52,328 nt of DNA from an uncultured Collinsella sp. (GCA_900541285.1 UQJA01000001.1:1-52328), one strand, 5' to 3'; positions 14,230-23,380 are shown, counted from the first letter of the stretch. Notes: a model not told the origin generated them from the letters alone. Made by a program: numbers and translations.

Positions 14230-14336
14230 GAATTAACCCCACTAATTTACAAATTGAAATCTGAAAGCATTGTACCGTGCCAAGTTAGCAGACGATATGC
14301 AAGCGTCCATTTCATGTCAGTGATAAGTCCAACGAT

Positions 14337-14487
14337 GTTTGCCCGGCGTGGGCGGGGAGCGGCGCGCAATTAAGTTTATCGCGAGTTCCGCACGCAAAGG
14401 AAAGCACTTAATGTGCTTTCCGTCTTGCGTAGGACTGTAGAGCAGGAAACTTAATTACGCGCCGCTCCCCGCCCACGCCGGGCAAAC
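14337..14487. repeat. large nested hairpin element
   Basis: Two 41-base arms (14337-14377 and 14447-14487) are inverted copies with a single mismatch. A second hairpin lies inside (14392-14430, with GAAAGCAC/GTGCTTTC at its core). The whole 151-base element can fold into one long structure. It contains no open frame of note and does not end in a T run. It lies between the rRNA methyltransferase and the amino-acid importer; the rest of 14230-14578 holds only promoter-like sequence. Confidence 0.8.
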
Positions 14488-14540
14488 CATCCCTTGTACT
14501 TTATCAAGGTAGAGAGTATGATTCTGAACGTTACATGATT

Positions 14541-14560
14541 CACTTTACTTAACTAAAGTG
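14541..14560. promoter_or_regulatory. AT-rich palindrome upstream of the amino-acid importer
   Basis: CACTTTACTTAACTAAAGTG is a 20-bp palindrome with perfect 7-bp arms, lying just before the ribosome binding site of the substrate-binding gene. A related site (15/20 identical) stands at 45219-45238 upstream of ilvE, which suggests a common amino-acid-responsive regulator. Confidence 0.5.
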
Positions 14561-14578
14561 CCATCAAGGGGGAATACC

Positions 14579-15439
14579 ATGAACACCGATATGTCTCGTC
14601 GTCAATTTGTTGGTCTAGCCGGCTCGCTCGCCACGGTGCTTGGCCTTGGTCTTGTCGGTTGCGGCGGTGGTGCCGGCAAGGGCTCCGCTGCCGGTTCTGC
14701 CGCGGCCAAGGACGTGAAGGGCGCTGCGGAGTCCAAGAAGCTCGTGGTGGGCTTTGACAAGTCCTATCCTCCGTACGGTTTTGTGGGCGACGATGGCGAG
14801 TACACCGGCTTTGATCTCGATCTGGCCAAGGCCGTTGCCGATAAGCAGGGCTGGGAGGTCAAATACGAGGCCATCGACTGGGACGCCAAGGATACGCTGC
14901 TTAACTCGGGCGCCATCAACTGCATCTGGAACGGCTTTACCATGGAGGGCCGTGAGGACGACTACACATTCTCCGAGCCGTACATGCTCAACGAGCAGGT
15001 GCTCGTGGTCAAGAAGGACGCGGGCATCAAGAGCTGGGACGATCTTGCCGGCAAGACGGTGATCACTCAGACCGATTCCGCTGCGCAGGATGTGCTCGAG
15101 GGCGACCAGAAGGATCTGGCGGCGACGTTTGCCACGCTCGACACGATCGGCGAGTACAACACGGCGTTTATGCAGCTCGAGAGTGGTGCAGTCGATGCCG
15201 TTGCCTGTGACCTCTCGATCGCTCAGTATCAGCTTGCCGCCAAGCCCGATGCCTATACGCAGCTCGACAAGCCGCTGTCCAGCGAGCACTACGCCGTCGG
15301 CTTTAAGAAGGGCGACACCAAGTCGGCCGATGCCGTGACCGAGTCGCTCAAGGCGCTCTACGAGGACGGCACGGTCAAGGACCTGTGCGACAAATATTCA
15401 AGCTACGGTTTGTCTTTTGATAATTGGGTGCTCAAGTAA
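14579..15439 (+). CDS. amino-acid ABC transporter substrate-binding lipoprotein
   Basis: The 286-residue protein belongs to the family 3 solute-binding proteins for polar amino acids. The signal peptide has both a twin-Arg-like SRRQF (residues 6-10) and a lipobox LVGC with Cys28, so it is probably lipid-anchored outside the membrane. The mature part begins a Gly/Ala/Ser-rich linker, then VGFDKSYPPYGFVGDDGEYT and GFDLDLAKAVA, the classic ligand-binding opening. AAGGGGGA lies 7 bases before the ATG. The stop overlaps the next start (TAATG). The ligand amino acid is not clear from sequence. Confidence 0.93.
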   Translation: MNTDMSRRQFVGLAGSLATVLGLGLVGCGGGAGKGSAAGSAAAKDVKGAAESKKLVVGFDKSYPPYGFVGDDGEYTGFDLDLAKAVADKQGWEVKYEAIDWDAKDTLLNSGAINCIWNGFTMEGREDDYTFSEPYMLNEQVLVVKKDAGIKSWDDLAGKTVITQTDSAAQDVLEGDQKDLAATFATLDTIGEYNTAFMQLESGAVDAVACDLSIAQYQLAAKPDAYTQLDKPLSSEHYAVGFKKGDTKSADAVTESLKALYEDGTVKDLCDKYSSYGLSFDNWVLK

Positions 15440-16092
15440 TGTCTATTCAGGTCATGATGCAGATGCTTGGCCAGGGATTCTTGGTCAGCTTGCAGTTGTT
15501 TGTGCTGACACTGCTGGGGTCGATTCCGCTGGGAATCCCCGTTGCGTTTATGCGCATGAGCAAAATCGCGCCGCTTCGCTGGATTGCGCGCATCTATATC
15601 TCGGTCATGCGCGGCACGCCGCTCATGCTGCAGATGTTTGCCATCTACTTTGCCCCGTATTACGTGTTTGGCATTTCGCTCACGCCCGATTCCAAGTGGA
15701 CGGCGTGCGTCGTGGCGTTCATCATCAACTACGCCGGTTACTTTGCCGAGATCTATCGCTCGGGCCTGCAGTCCATTCCGCGCGGTCAATACGAGGCAGC
15801 CGAGGTGCTGGGCTATTCGCGCATGCAGACGTTTCTGTATATCGTGATGCCGCAGGTCGCCAAGCGTATTCTGCCGGCGATGGGCAACGAGATCATCACG
15901 CTGGTCAAGGACACGTCGCTGGCGTTTGCCATTGGCGTTGGTGAGATGTTCTCGACGGCTAAGGCGCTGGTCGCCTCGCAGGTGAGCATGGTGCCGTTTG
16001 CGATCGCGGCGCTGATCTACTGGATCTTTAACTTTGTGGTCGAGATGCTGCTGGGCGCCGCCGAAAAGAAGCTGGACTATTATCATGACTAA
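15439..16092 (+). CDS. amino-acid ABC transporter permease
   Basis: A 217-residue inner-membrane permease of the His/Glu/Gln/Arg/opine family with about five membrane helices. It has the RGTPLMLQ segment after the second helix and the EAA loop EAAEVLGYSRMQTFLYIVMPQ near residues 118-138 that docks on the ATPase. It starts inside the stop of the lipoprotein gene and ends by overlapping the ATPase gene by 8 bases, so all three should be translationally coupled. Confidence 0.94.
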   Translation: MSIQVMMQMLGQGFLVSLQLFVLTLLGSIPLGIPVAFMRMSKIAPLRWIARIYISVMRGTPLMLQMFAIYFAPYYVFGISLTPDSKWTACVVAFIINYAGYFAEIYRSGLQSIPRGQYEAAEVLGYSRMQTFLYIVMPQVAKRILPAMGNEIITLVKDTSLAFAIGVGEMFSTAKALVASQVSMVPFAIAALIYWIFNFVVEMLLGAAEKKLDYYHD

Positions 16093-16849
16093 CTCAGTGA
16101 TGAAAATCGAAAGCGCTCGCAAGGCGTTTGGCGGCAATGAGGTGCTCAAGGATATCTCGCTCGAGGTAAAGCGTGGAGAGGTCGTGGCGATTATCGGGCC
16201 TTCGGGTGGCGGCAAGTCCACGCTGCTGCGGTGTGCCACGCTGCTCGAGACGCTCGACGGAGGCTCGCTCTTGTTTGGCGACCTTGCCGTTGCGACGGAT
16301 GCGGGTTCGGGCGCGGTCTATGCGAAGGGCGATGTGCCCAGGCAGGCGCGCTCGCGATTTGGCCTGGTGTTTCAGAACTACAATCTGTTCCCGCACTATA
16401 CCGTGATGAAAAACATCACCGATGCGCCGATCCGCGTTCTTAAGCGCCCGCGCGAGCAGGCGGAAGCTCGTGCGCATGAATTGATTGTTCAGATGGGGCT
16501 TGTGGGCAACGAGAACAAGGTTCCGTGTGAGCTTTCGGGCGGTCAGCAACAGCGCGTGAGTATCGCCCGCGCCTTGGCGCTCGACCCGGAAATCTTGTTC
16601 TTTGACGAGCCGACCTCGGCGCTCGATCCCGAGCTAACGGCCGAGGTGCTGCGTGTCATTAAAGACCTTGCCGCGCAGAATATGACGATGGTGATCGTGA
16701 CCCACGCGATGCAGTTTGCGCGCGATGTTGCAGATCGCGTGGTCTTTATGGACGGAGGCCGCATTGTCGAGGAGGGTCCGGCCGAGCAGGTTATCGACCA
16801 TCCGCGCGAGCAGCGCACGCGTGAGTTTTTGAGCCGTATCGAGGGATAG
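16085..16849 (+). CDS. amino-acid ABC transporter ATP-binding protein
   Basis: The 254-residue ATPase powers the importer encoded by the two preceding genes. It shows Walker A GPSGGGKST, the Q-loop FQNYNLFPHYTVMKNI, signature LSGGQQQRVSIARAL, Walker B LFFDEPTSALD and the switch His in VTHAM. The start overlaps the permease stop. A 16-residue insertion after the Walker A region (ATDAGSGAVYAKGDVP) is seen in this subfamily. A terminator follows. Confidence 0.95.
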   Translation: MTNSVMKIESARKAFGGNEVLKDISLEVKRGEVVAIIGPSGGGKSTLLRCATLLETLDGGSLLFGDLAVATDAGSGAVYAKGDVPRQARSRFGLVFQNYNLFPHYTVMKNITDAPIRVLKRPREQAEARAHELIVQMGLVGNENKVPCELSGGQQQRVSIARALALDPEILFFDEPTSALDPELTAEVLRVIKDLAAQNMTMVIVTHAMQFARDVADRVVFMDGGRIVEEGPAEQVIDHPREQRTREFLSRIEG

Positions 16850-16882
16850 GCTCAGGTATTTGCTCAACTATTAATTGAGGCG

Positions 16883-16923
16883 AAGCCGCCGCAGGTCTTA
16901 CGGTCTGTGGCGGCTTTTTGTTT
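16883..16923 (+). terminator. terminator of the amino-acid importer operon
   Basis: AAGCCGCC and GGCGGCTT pair, with extra pairing inside, and are followed by TTTTTGTTT. The rest of 16850-17159 holds a leader with two short hairpins (17057-17074 and 17125-17139) ahead of the EF-G-like gene; no riboswitch was recognised. Confidence 0.85.
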
Positions 16924-17159
16924 GCATCGGCGGGGTTCAATAATCGCCTCACAAGCTTGTCTCTTCCTCTCGCCGCCTGTATTCATACGTGTGCCGAAAG
17001 GTGTGCATGGACGGTCGCCCGTGAGGGTAGGGTGGTGGCATAGGACATTTGGAGGGTGAGTCGGCTCGGCTGCCGACCATGCTGCTCCCGGGATGGCACC
17101 GACCGCGAACTCTCCCCGTTGGCGTCGCGCAATGCGCGCGGCCCTGCAAGGAGGTCATC

Positions 17160-19235
17160 ATGGGTGCTCCCAAGACCGGCAATGTAAGGAACGTGGTGCT
17201 CGTAGGCCAAGGCGGGGTGGGCAAGACTTCACTCGCCGAGGCCATGCTCCACCTTTCTGGCAAGACCGCCCGCCTGGGCGGCCACGACGGCACCAAGCCC
17301 ACGCTCGACTATGACCCCGAAGAGGTCAAGCGTGCATTTTCCATCTCGACGACCATTGCACCGATCGACTGGAAGGGCGCGCGCATCAATGTGCTCGATG
17401 CCCCGTGTTACCCCGATTTTATCGGCGACGCCTTTGCCGCGATGAGCGTCTGCGAGACGGCCCTGTTTGTGGTCGACGCCGAGGCCGGCCCGCAGCCTAC
17501 GACGGTTAAGCTCTGGTATGCCGCCGAGGACCTGCGCTTGGCGCGTGCGGTGTTCGTAAACCGCCTGTCGCGCTCCGAGGCCAGCTTTGCGACCACGATG
17601 GACCTGCTGCAGGAGCGCTTTGGCACGCGACTGGGCGCCGTGACCCTTCCCTGGGGCGAGGGCGAGGACTTTGATGGCATCATCGACCTGGTGCGCATGA
17701 AGGCGCGCCATTGCAACGGCGCCGAAGCCGTTGAGTCGGAGATTCCCGAGGAGTATCGTGCCCAGGCCGAGGAGGCCCATGACCATCTGTGCGAGCTGGT
17801 GGCCGAGGCTGACGACGAACTGATGATGAAGTACTTGGAAGGCGAGGAGACGCTGACGCAGGAGGAGCTTGAGGGCTTGCTGTCGAAGGCGATTGCCGAG
17901 CGCATCTTTGTGCCGGTCTTTGCGGGCGATTGCATTAAGGAGCAGGGCGTCAACTCGCTGATGGACGACATCGCCACGTACTTCCCGGCGCCGACGGACT
18001 ACGGCGAGATGCCGCTCATCGACGGTGATTCGCTCAAGATTTCGAGCGACGATGACCGTCCGGTGGCGTTTGTGTTTAAGACGCTGGCCGATCCGCAGCA
18101 GGGTCGCATCAGCTTTATCAAGGTGCTGACGGGTACGCTTGAGCCGGGTCTTGAGCTGATCAACGCGCGTACCCGCAAGAGCGATCGTCTGGCCCACCTG
18201 TATGTGATGTGCGGCCGCGACATGACCGAGGTCGGTCACGCCTATGCCGGCGACATCATCGTGGCGCCCAAGCTGGCGGCCGAGACGGGCGATACGCTCT
18301 CCATTACCGGTAAGGTCGAGGCTGCGGCGTTTAAGTTCCCCAACTCGCAGTACCGCATTGCCATCGAGGCCGAGAACCGTGGCGACGAAGAGAAGCTCTA
18401 TACGTTTATCGAGAAGGCGTGCAAGGCTGATCCGACCATGAGCATCGATCGTGACGAGGAGACGGGCCAGACTATCATCTCCGCCGTTGGTGAGGCGCAG
18501 GTTTCGGTGCTGCTCAACCGTTTGGAGGATCGCACCAAGGTCGTGGCCAAGAGCGTGCCGATCCGCATTCCGTATCGCGAGACCATCCGCCGCACGGCGA
18601 GCGCCCAGGGTCGCCACAAGAAGCAGACCGGTGGCGCCGGTCAGTACGGCGACTGCTGGCTGCGCGTGGAGCCGCTTATTGGGCCCGACGGCACGAGCGA
18701 CGGCTACGAGTTTGTGGATGAGGTCGTGGGCGGCCGCATTCCGCGCTCGCTGATCCCCGCCGTGGACAAGGGTGTCCAGGAGACCATGAAGGACGGCATC
18801 ATTGCCGGCTACCCGCTCACGGGCATTCGCGTGGCTGTGTACGACGGCTCGTATCACAGCGTCGACTCCAACGAGATGGCGTTCCGCGCGGCGGCTCGCA
18901 TCGGCCTGCGCAAGGCATGCGCCGATGCCGACCCGGTGGTGCTGGAGCCCATCGAGGAAATCACGGTGACTATTCCCGAGAGCTACGCCGGCGCCGTGAT
19001 GGGTGACATCTCGGCATCGCGCGGTCGCGTGACGGGCATGGAGACCGATGAACGCGGCGACACCGTGGTCATCGCCCAGGCACCTCTCGCCGAGCTGACG
19101 GATTACTCGACGCGCCTGCGCTCTATCACGCGCGGCACGGGTGACTTTACCATGAAGCCCGCTGGCTATGAGCAGGTTCCCTATGACGTTCAGGCCAAGC
19201 TGGTCGAGCGCTATGAGGAGGGTCGCGCCAAGTAG
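17160..19235 (+). CDS. EF-G-like translational GTPase (non-canonical)
   Basis: A 691-residue protein with the full EF-G layout: GTPase domain (Walker A GQGGVGKTS near residues 16-24), domain II, domain III, domain IV with HKKQTGGAGQYGD, and domain V. Two key motifs differ from true EF-G. The G3 motif reads DAPCYPDF where EF-G has DTPGHVDF, so the catalytic His is replaced, and the NKxD guanine-specificity motif reads NRLS. It thus belongs to the EF-G-like paralogues, whose role is uncertain (recycling, stress or ribosome rescue). AAGGAGG precedes the ATG ideally. It is not next to rpsL/rpsG, another sign it is not the housekeeping fusA. Confidence 0.88.
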   Translation: MGAPKTGNVRNVVLVGQGGVGKTSLAEAMLHLSGKTARLGGHDGTKPTLDYDPEEVKRAFSISTTIAPIDWKGARINVLDAPCYPDFIGDAFAAMSVCETALFVVDAEAGPQPTTVKLWYAAEDLRLARAVFVNRLSRSEASFATTMDLLQERFGTRLGAVTLPWGEGEDFDGIIDLVRMKARHCNGAEAVESEIPEEYRAQAEEAHDHLCELVAEADDELMMKYLEGEETLTQEELEGLLSKAIAERIFVPVFAGDCIKEQGVNSLMDDIATYFPAPTDYGEMPLIDGDSLKISSDDDRPVAFVFKTLADPQQGRISFIKVLTGTLEPGLELINARTRKSDRLAHLYVMCGRDMTEVGHAYAGDIIVAPKLAAETGDTLSITGKVEAAAFKFPNSQYRIAIEAENRGDEEKLYTFIEKACKADPTMSIDRDEETGQTIISAVGEAQVSVLLNRLEDRTKVVAKSVPIRIPYRETIRRTASAQGRHKKQTGGAGQYGDCWLRVEPLIGPDGTSDGYEFVDEVVGGRIPRSLIPAVDKGVQETMKDGIIAGYPLTGIRVAVYDGSYHSVDSNEMAFRAAARIGLRKACADADPVVLEPIEEITVTIPESYAGAVMGDISASRGRVTGMETDERGDTVVIAQAPLAELTDYSTRLRSITRGTGDFTMKPAGYEQVPYDVQAKLVERYEEGRAK

Positions 19236-19273
19236 CGTGTGGCGTTGCCTGCAACATATATGCCGATGCAAGG

Positions 19274-19305
19274 ACCGCTCTGGGTAACCCAGGGCGGCCC
19301 TTTTT
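19274..19305 (+). terminator. terminator after the EF-G-like gene
   Basis: CCGCTCTGGG and CCCAGGGCGG form a stem with a TAA loop, followed by CCC and TTTTT. Confidence 0.8.
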
Positions 19306-19364
19306 GATCCCTGGGGGACGGAGGAAAACAGATCATCTTTGGGTTACGGGTGGCGCGGTCGGCA

Positions 19365-20348
19365 CTAGTCTCCGGATGCCTGGTTGCGACCGGTGGCGTA
19401 GTCGATCTGCACGTGCGGCTGCAGGTTGTAGCAATATACGTGGAAGCAGAGGGTCTTGCCGTGGTCCTCGACCGATTGCGCCTCAAGGCGCACGCCACGG
19501 CAGACAAGTTCCTCTTCGTTATACATGGGCGTGACGCGGTAGAGCACATGGTTGCCCGTGTCGCGGATGTAGCCGAGAATCTGCTCTTCAAACGGCAGCA
19601 TGCCCGTCTCGTTGAGATAACGCGTGCCGGTGAGGAGATTCTTGCGGTTGGCGTTTTCGCCGCAGAGCGACCAGGCGATGAGGTGACAGCGGTTGTAGAG
19701 GCTCTGGCCCGGAATAAAGTCGTAGCGCTGCTGGCGCCATCCAGCGGGATGGATACGCGAGATATCGCCGCGCTCGCCTTGACCGAGTGATTCGGGGCCC
19801 ACGCAGGCAAGCGCTTTGCGGGTGCGGCCCAGGCTGTCGAGCTTGGAGAACTTCTTAAAGCAACCCTCTTCTGTAGCGCGCTCGTATTCATCGAGTGTGA
19901 ATGATGGCGTGCCGAGCGGGTGCGTGCTGTCGGCGCGAAGGGCAACATAGGGGTTGCCGGCGTAGTCGGGAATGCTGCTGAGATAAACACCGCGGGCGCG
20001 GTTGAGGTCGGGGTTTTCGACCTCGTCGATGGGGGTGGCGGCGCTGTCCGCGGAAGCGCCGTCGCCGGTGTCGGTTGCGGCGGAATCGGAGCCATCGCCA
20101 GAGTCTTGGCTATTTTGAGAGTCCGAGGAGCTCGCTGTTCCCGATTCGAGTCGGGCAACCAGGTCCGCCTCGTCGTCGGTGCGGCTGGGACTCTCGTCTT
20201 GCTTCTCGGCCAGAGCCGCTGCCTGCTCATCGCTTTGCGGCGACAACAGCTTGGGCGCCCCGTCGAGCGACCCTGTGAACAGCGCAAACCCCAGCACCAC
20301 GGCGGTGCCGATGGAAAGTACTTGCTTGTAGGCGGACTTGCGCGACAT
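19365..20348 (-). CDS. secreted DNA/RNA non-specific endonuclease
   Basis: The 327-residue protein starts with a basic N-terminus and a hydrophobic segment (about residues 12-28) that could be a signal peptide or anchor. A Ser/Asp/Ala-rich low-complexity linker of about 80 residues follows. The C-terminal domain from about residue 120 resembles EndA/Spd-type beta-beta-alpha-metal nucleases, with YNRCHLIAWSLCG carrying the catalytic His and the following NRKNLLTGTRYLN supplying the metal-binding Asn. It probably degrades DNA outside the cell for nutrition, uptake or biofilm control. AGGAG precedes the ATG. No competence genes are in this window. Confidence 0.85.
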   Translation of the reverse strand: MSRKSAYKQVLSIGTAVVLGFALFTGSLDGAPKLLSPQSDEQAAALAEKQDESPSRTDDEADLVARLESGTASSSDSQNSQDSGDGSDSAATDTGDGASADSAATPIDEVENPDLNRARGVYLSSIPDYAGNPYVALRADSTHPLGTPSFTLDEYERATEEGCFKKFSKLDSLGRTRKALACVGPESLGQGERGDISRIHPAGWRQQRYDFIPGQSLYNRCHLIAWSLCGENANRKNLLTGTRYLNETGMLPFEEQILGYIRDTGNHVLYRVTPMYNEEELVCRGVRLEAQSVEDHGKTLCFHVYCYNLQPHVQIDYATGRNQASGD

Positions 20349-20433
20349 GGAGGCTCCTGGATGGACGGTTGGGAATCTACCAGTCTAGCAGGAGCCGGCA
20401 GGGGCCGTTCTGTCGAACAAATACTTAAGATTT

Positions 20434-20462
20434 GAGACAAACGCTACTGATTCATTTGTCCC
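20434..20462. repeat. REP-like palindrome, GGGACA family
   Basis: GAGACAAA and TTTGTCCC-type arms enclose a 13-base loop, six bases beyond the lacI stop codon. On the minus strand the hairpin follows the gene but has no T run, so it is at best a weak terminator. Confidence 0.45.
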
Positions 20463-20467
20463 GCGGT

Positions 20468-21478
20468 CTAGATCGAGGTGGAGTCGAGCCAGTTGAGCTT
20501 GCACTCGAGAATGCGCTGCTCGCCGGGTTCGCTGCTTCCGTCAAGTAGGGCGAGCAGCATCTCGGCTGCTTCGCGACCTTCTTGGTCGACGGGCTCGATG
20601 ATGGTGGAGACGGTCGGTGTGGTGAGATTAGTCCAGTCTTCGCAGTTGAGTCCCAAAAGGCCGATTTGCTGCGGAAGCAGATGGGCCATTGGCTGGAGGG
20701 CCTTGTAGACACGGGGAAGTGCCCACTGATTTTGCACGAAGATAAGGGTTCGCTTGGCGGGATTGAACTTGAATTTAAAGTATTCGGTGAGCTCGTTGAT
20801 TGACGGCTTGTTGTGATCGATGGGAATCGCTTTGTAGAGCTGCCCGTTCGCTGCCAGCGCCTCGGCATACCCCTGAAAACGCTCCATGCGGGTGCGCATT
20901 TCGGTCATGTTGGCGGCAATGGAAAAGAAATCTTCGTAGCCGGCGTCGAGGAGTGCCTGTGTGGCGTTGTACACGCCGTCGTAAAGGTTGGTTTTGATCC
21001 AGCTGGTACCTGGGCTATAGATGGCCGCATCGAAAAAGACGACCGGCTTGCCGGCGCGTCTAATGCGGTCATGCACGGCTTTGAAGTTTGCCGTGGGCTG
21101 GATGATAAAGCCATCGACGCCCAGCGAGAGCATCTTGTCGACGTACATGAGCTCGGTCTCGGGGTTAAAGTTGCTCGTGCAAACGACCGTCTGGTAGCCC
21201 GCGGGGAGCATGACCTGCTCCATGCCATTGAGAACGAGCCCCGCCCATTTGTTGGTGTTATCCAAAATGATGATGGCAATGACGTGGGTTTGCTTGCCGG
21301 TGAGCGTCTGCGCTTGGGCGTTGGGAACGTATCCGAGTTCCTTAATGACGCGCGCGATTTTGTTCTGCGTCTTCTCGCTAAGCTTTTCTCGTTTGTCGTT
21401 GAGGTAATACGAGACGCTTGCCGTCGAGGTTCCCGCCTCTCGAGCGACGTCTGCGATCGTAACGCGCTGTTTTGCCAC
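20468..21478 (-). CDS. LacI-family transcriptional regulator of the divergent sugar operon
   Basis: The 336-residue protein has the LacI helix-turn-helix TIADVAREAGTSTASVSYYLN at its N-terminus, hinge helix near residues 47-60, and a periplasmic-binding-like effector domain. A GTG start at 21478 is chosen because GGAAGGAG lies 5 bases upstream and the family normally starts just before the helix-turn-helix; an in-frame ATG 12 codons earlier lacks such support. It is divergent from the PTS-transketolase operon, so it most likely represses that operon until its sugar or sugar phosphate is present. Confidence 0.92.
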   Translation of the reverse strand: MAKQRVTIADVAREAGTSTASVSYYLNDKREKLSEKTQNKIARVIKELGYVPNAQAQTLTGKQTHVIAIIILDNTNKWAGLVLNGMEQVMLPAGYQTVVCTSNFNPETELMYVDKMLSLGVDGFIIQPTANFKAVHDRIRRAGKPVVFFDAAIYSPGTSWIKTNLYDGVYNATQALLDAGYEDFFSIAANMTEMRTRMERFQGYAEALAANGQLYKAIPIDHNKPSINELTEYFKFKFNPAKRTLIFVQNQWALPRVYKALQPMAHLLPQQIGLLGLNCEDWTNLTTPTVSTIIEPVDQEGREAAEMLLALLDGSSEPGEQRILECKLNWLDSTSI

Positions 21479-21700
21479 AGCGACTCCTTCCGACAGATGA
21501 GCATTTTCCAACATGATGACTTTGAGTCTTGGTGAAGGATACGCTTCGGTGAGCGGCTTTTTCCTTTCATATGAGTATGCAACAAATGCGGCATACGGGT
21601 GGGGTCGAAATTTGTGACCGGCATGCGCATCTGCCGTCTACCGAGAAAATCAAATACTTCTTGACTTTTGAAATCGAGGGCAAAATCGCAGGATTCATTT

Positions 21701-21733
21701 TTGGTTAAACGCATAACTAAATCGCATAACCAA
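21701..21733. promoter_or_regulatory. candidate operator in the lacI-PTS intergenic region
   Basis: TTGGTTA (21701-21707) and TAACCAA (21727-21733) are perfect inverted arms and enclose two copies of CGCATAAC. The element lies in the 415-base divergent region (21479-21893), which is AT-rich in its middle and otherwise empty of genes. A TTGACT at 21661 may be a -35. Binding by the neighbouring LacI protein is inference. Confidence 0.4.
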
Positions 21734-21893
21734 CGCTCTGACCTGCGCGTTTACCGAAATAAGCTGGCATTAAGAAAAACGAGCACCTATATTGTTCTTG
21801 TCGAAAAGACAGCAAGTCCAAACGGCAGGGGATGCTCCGGAGGCCTCCGCAAACGGTGTCTTGCGCACGCAACTCTATGAAAAGAGGGAAGCA

Positions 21894-23366
21894 ATGAAGA
21901 TCGTAGGCGTTGCCGCCTGTACTGTGGGTATCGCCCACACGTATATGGCCCAGAAGGCGATTCAGGATGAATGCGCCGCCCGTGGCATCGAGTGCAAGGT
22001 CGAGGCTCAGGGTGGCCTGGGTATCGAGAATGAGCTCACGCAGGAAGACGTGGACTCCGCCGACCTGGTCCTGGAGTCCGTCGACGTGGGTGTCGAGAAC
22101 GAGGACCGTTTTGAGCAGAAGATGGCCGAGGGCAAGTTCCTGAAGGTCGGCACCTCGGATGTAATCGCCGATCCGGTAAAGATCATCGACCAGGCCATTG
22201 AGATCATCAAGGCGACGGGTGGCGCCGTTGACGCGCCCAAGGCCGAGGCCAAGGCAGAGAAGAAGGCCGTCTCCGCTGCCCCGCAGGCCCCGACACCGGC
22301 GTCCAAGCAGTCTATCTTTGCCGATCCTGGCAAGACGCTGCTCAATGCATTCAATACCGGCGTTTCCTATTTTATCCCCATCGTCGTTATCGGCGGCGTG
22401 TTTCTTGCCTTCTCGCTGGCATCCGGTACCGCCGGCGCCAACGGCATGGAGGTTACGAACCCGCTGATGGTGAGCCTTAACACCATCGGCATGGCCGGCA
22501 TCTCCATGATGATCCCGGTGCTTGCGGCATACATCTCCTACTCGATGGCCGGCAAGCCCGCGCTCGCCCCCGGTTTTGTCCTGGGCTACCTGGTCAACAA
22601 CGCAGTCGTTACCCCTAACGGCAACAGCGTTTCGACCGGCTTCTTGGGCGCCATGATCATGGCGGTCATCTGCGGCTACTTTGTCCGCTGGATGAAGACC
22701 TGGAAGGTCAACAACACCATCCAGACCATCATGCCCATCCTGATCATCCCGATTCTGACCTCGCTTGTCCTGGGCATGGCCTATATCTACATCCTGGCCA
22801 CGCCGCTTGGCTTTGTGATGGACTGGCTCACCGGCGTGCTCGGCAGCCTGCAGGGCGGTTCCGCAGTTGTCCTGGGTCTGGTCATTGGCGTTATGACCGC
22901 CTTCGATATGGGTGGCCCCATCAACAAGACCGCCTCGACCTTCACCATGGCCATCATGGCCTCCGGCATCTATGGCCCCAACGGCATGTTCCGCGTCGCC
23001 GTCGCCATTCCCCCGATTGCCTGCGGCCTTGCTGCGCTCATCGCCAAGAACAAGTTCGATGACGCCGATCGCCAGATGGGTATCTCCGCACTGTTCATGG
23101 GCTGCATCGGCATTACCGAGGGCGCTATCCCCTTCGCGGTCAAGGACCTTGGCCACACCCTGCCCGGCATCTGCATCGGCTCTGCCGTGGGCGCGGCGCT
23201 CGCCGCCTTCCAGGGTATCGACTGCTACGTCCCGCACGGTGGCTTTATCGTCGCCCTTGCCACCAACAACGTCGCGCTGTTCTGCCTGGACATCGTGATT
23301 GGCGCCGTGGTCGCCGCTGCAATCCTGATTGCCATGAAGCCCACGCTCGACAAGCAGGCCAAGTAA
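21894..23366 (+). CDS. PTS system fructose-type EIIBC component
   Basis: A 490-residue sugar transporter-phosphotransferase. Residues 1 to about 100 are the IIB domain with the phosphocysteine Cys9 in VAACTVGIAHTYMA. A Lys/Ala/Pro-rich linker (about 105-140) leads to the IIC membrane domain with about nine helices and signatures AAYISYSMAGKPALAPGF and FDMGGPINKTA. The matching IIA is the last gene of the operon rather than fused here. AGAGGGA lies just before the ATG. Fructose-family EII proteins carry ketoses or related sugars; the exact sugar is not evident. It is the first gene of a seven-part divergent locus. Confidence 0.93.
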   Translation: MKIVGVAACTVGIAHTYMAQKAIQDECAARGIECKVEAQGGLGIENELTQEDVDSADLVLESVDVGVENEDRFEQKMAEGKFLKVGTSDVIADPVKIIDQAIEIIKATGGAVDAPKAEAKAEKKAVSAAPQAPTPASKQSIFADPGKTLLNAFNTGVSYFIPIVVIGGVFLAFSLASGTAGANGMEVTNPLMVSLNTIGMAGISMMIPVLAAYISYSMAGKPALAPGFVLGYLVNNAVVTPNGNSVSTGFLGAMIMAVICGYFVRWMKTWKVNNTIQTIMPILIIPILTSLVLGMAYIYILATPLGFVMDWLTGVLGSLQGGSAVVLGLVIGVMTAFDMGGPINKTASTFTMAIMASGIYGPNGMFRVAVAIPPIACGLAALIAKNKFDDADRQMGISALFMGCIGITEGAIPFAVKDLGHTLPGICIGSAVGAALAAFQGIDCYVPHGGFIVALATNNVALFCLDIVIGAVVAAAILIAMKPTLDKQAK

Positions 23367-23380
23367 ACCTTTAAGGACTC

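Noticed and set aside
16925..17159. Riboswitch ahead of the EF-G-like gene
   Set aside because: Only short GC-rich hairpins are present and no known aptamer core was recognised.
17229..19271. Open frame of 680 codons antisense to the EF-G-like gene
   Set aside because: Same codon-bias shadow effect; the protein is low in structure-forming pattern and the sense gene is certain.
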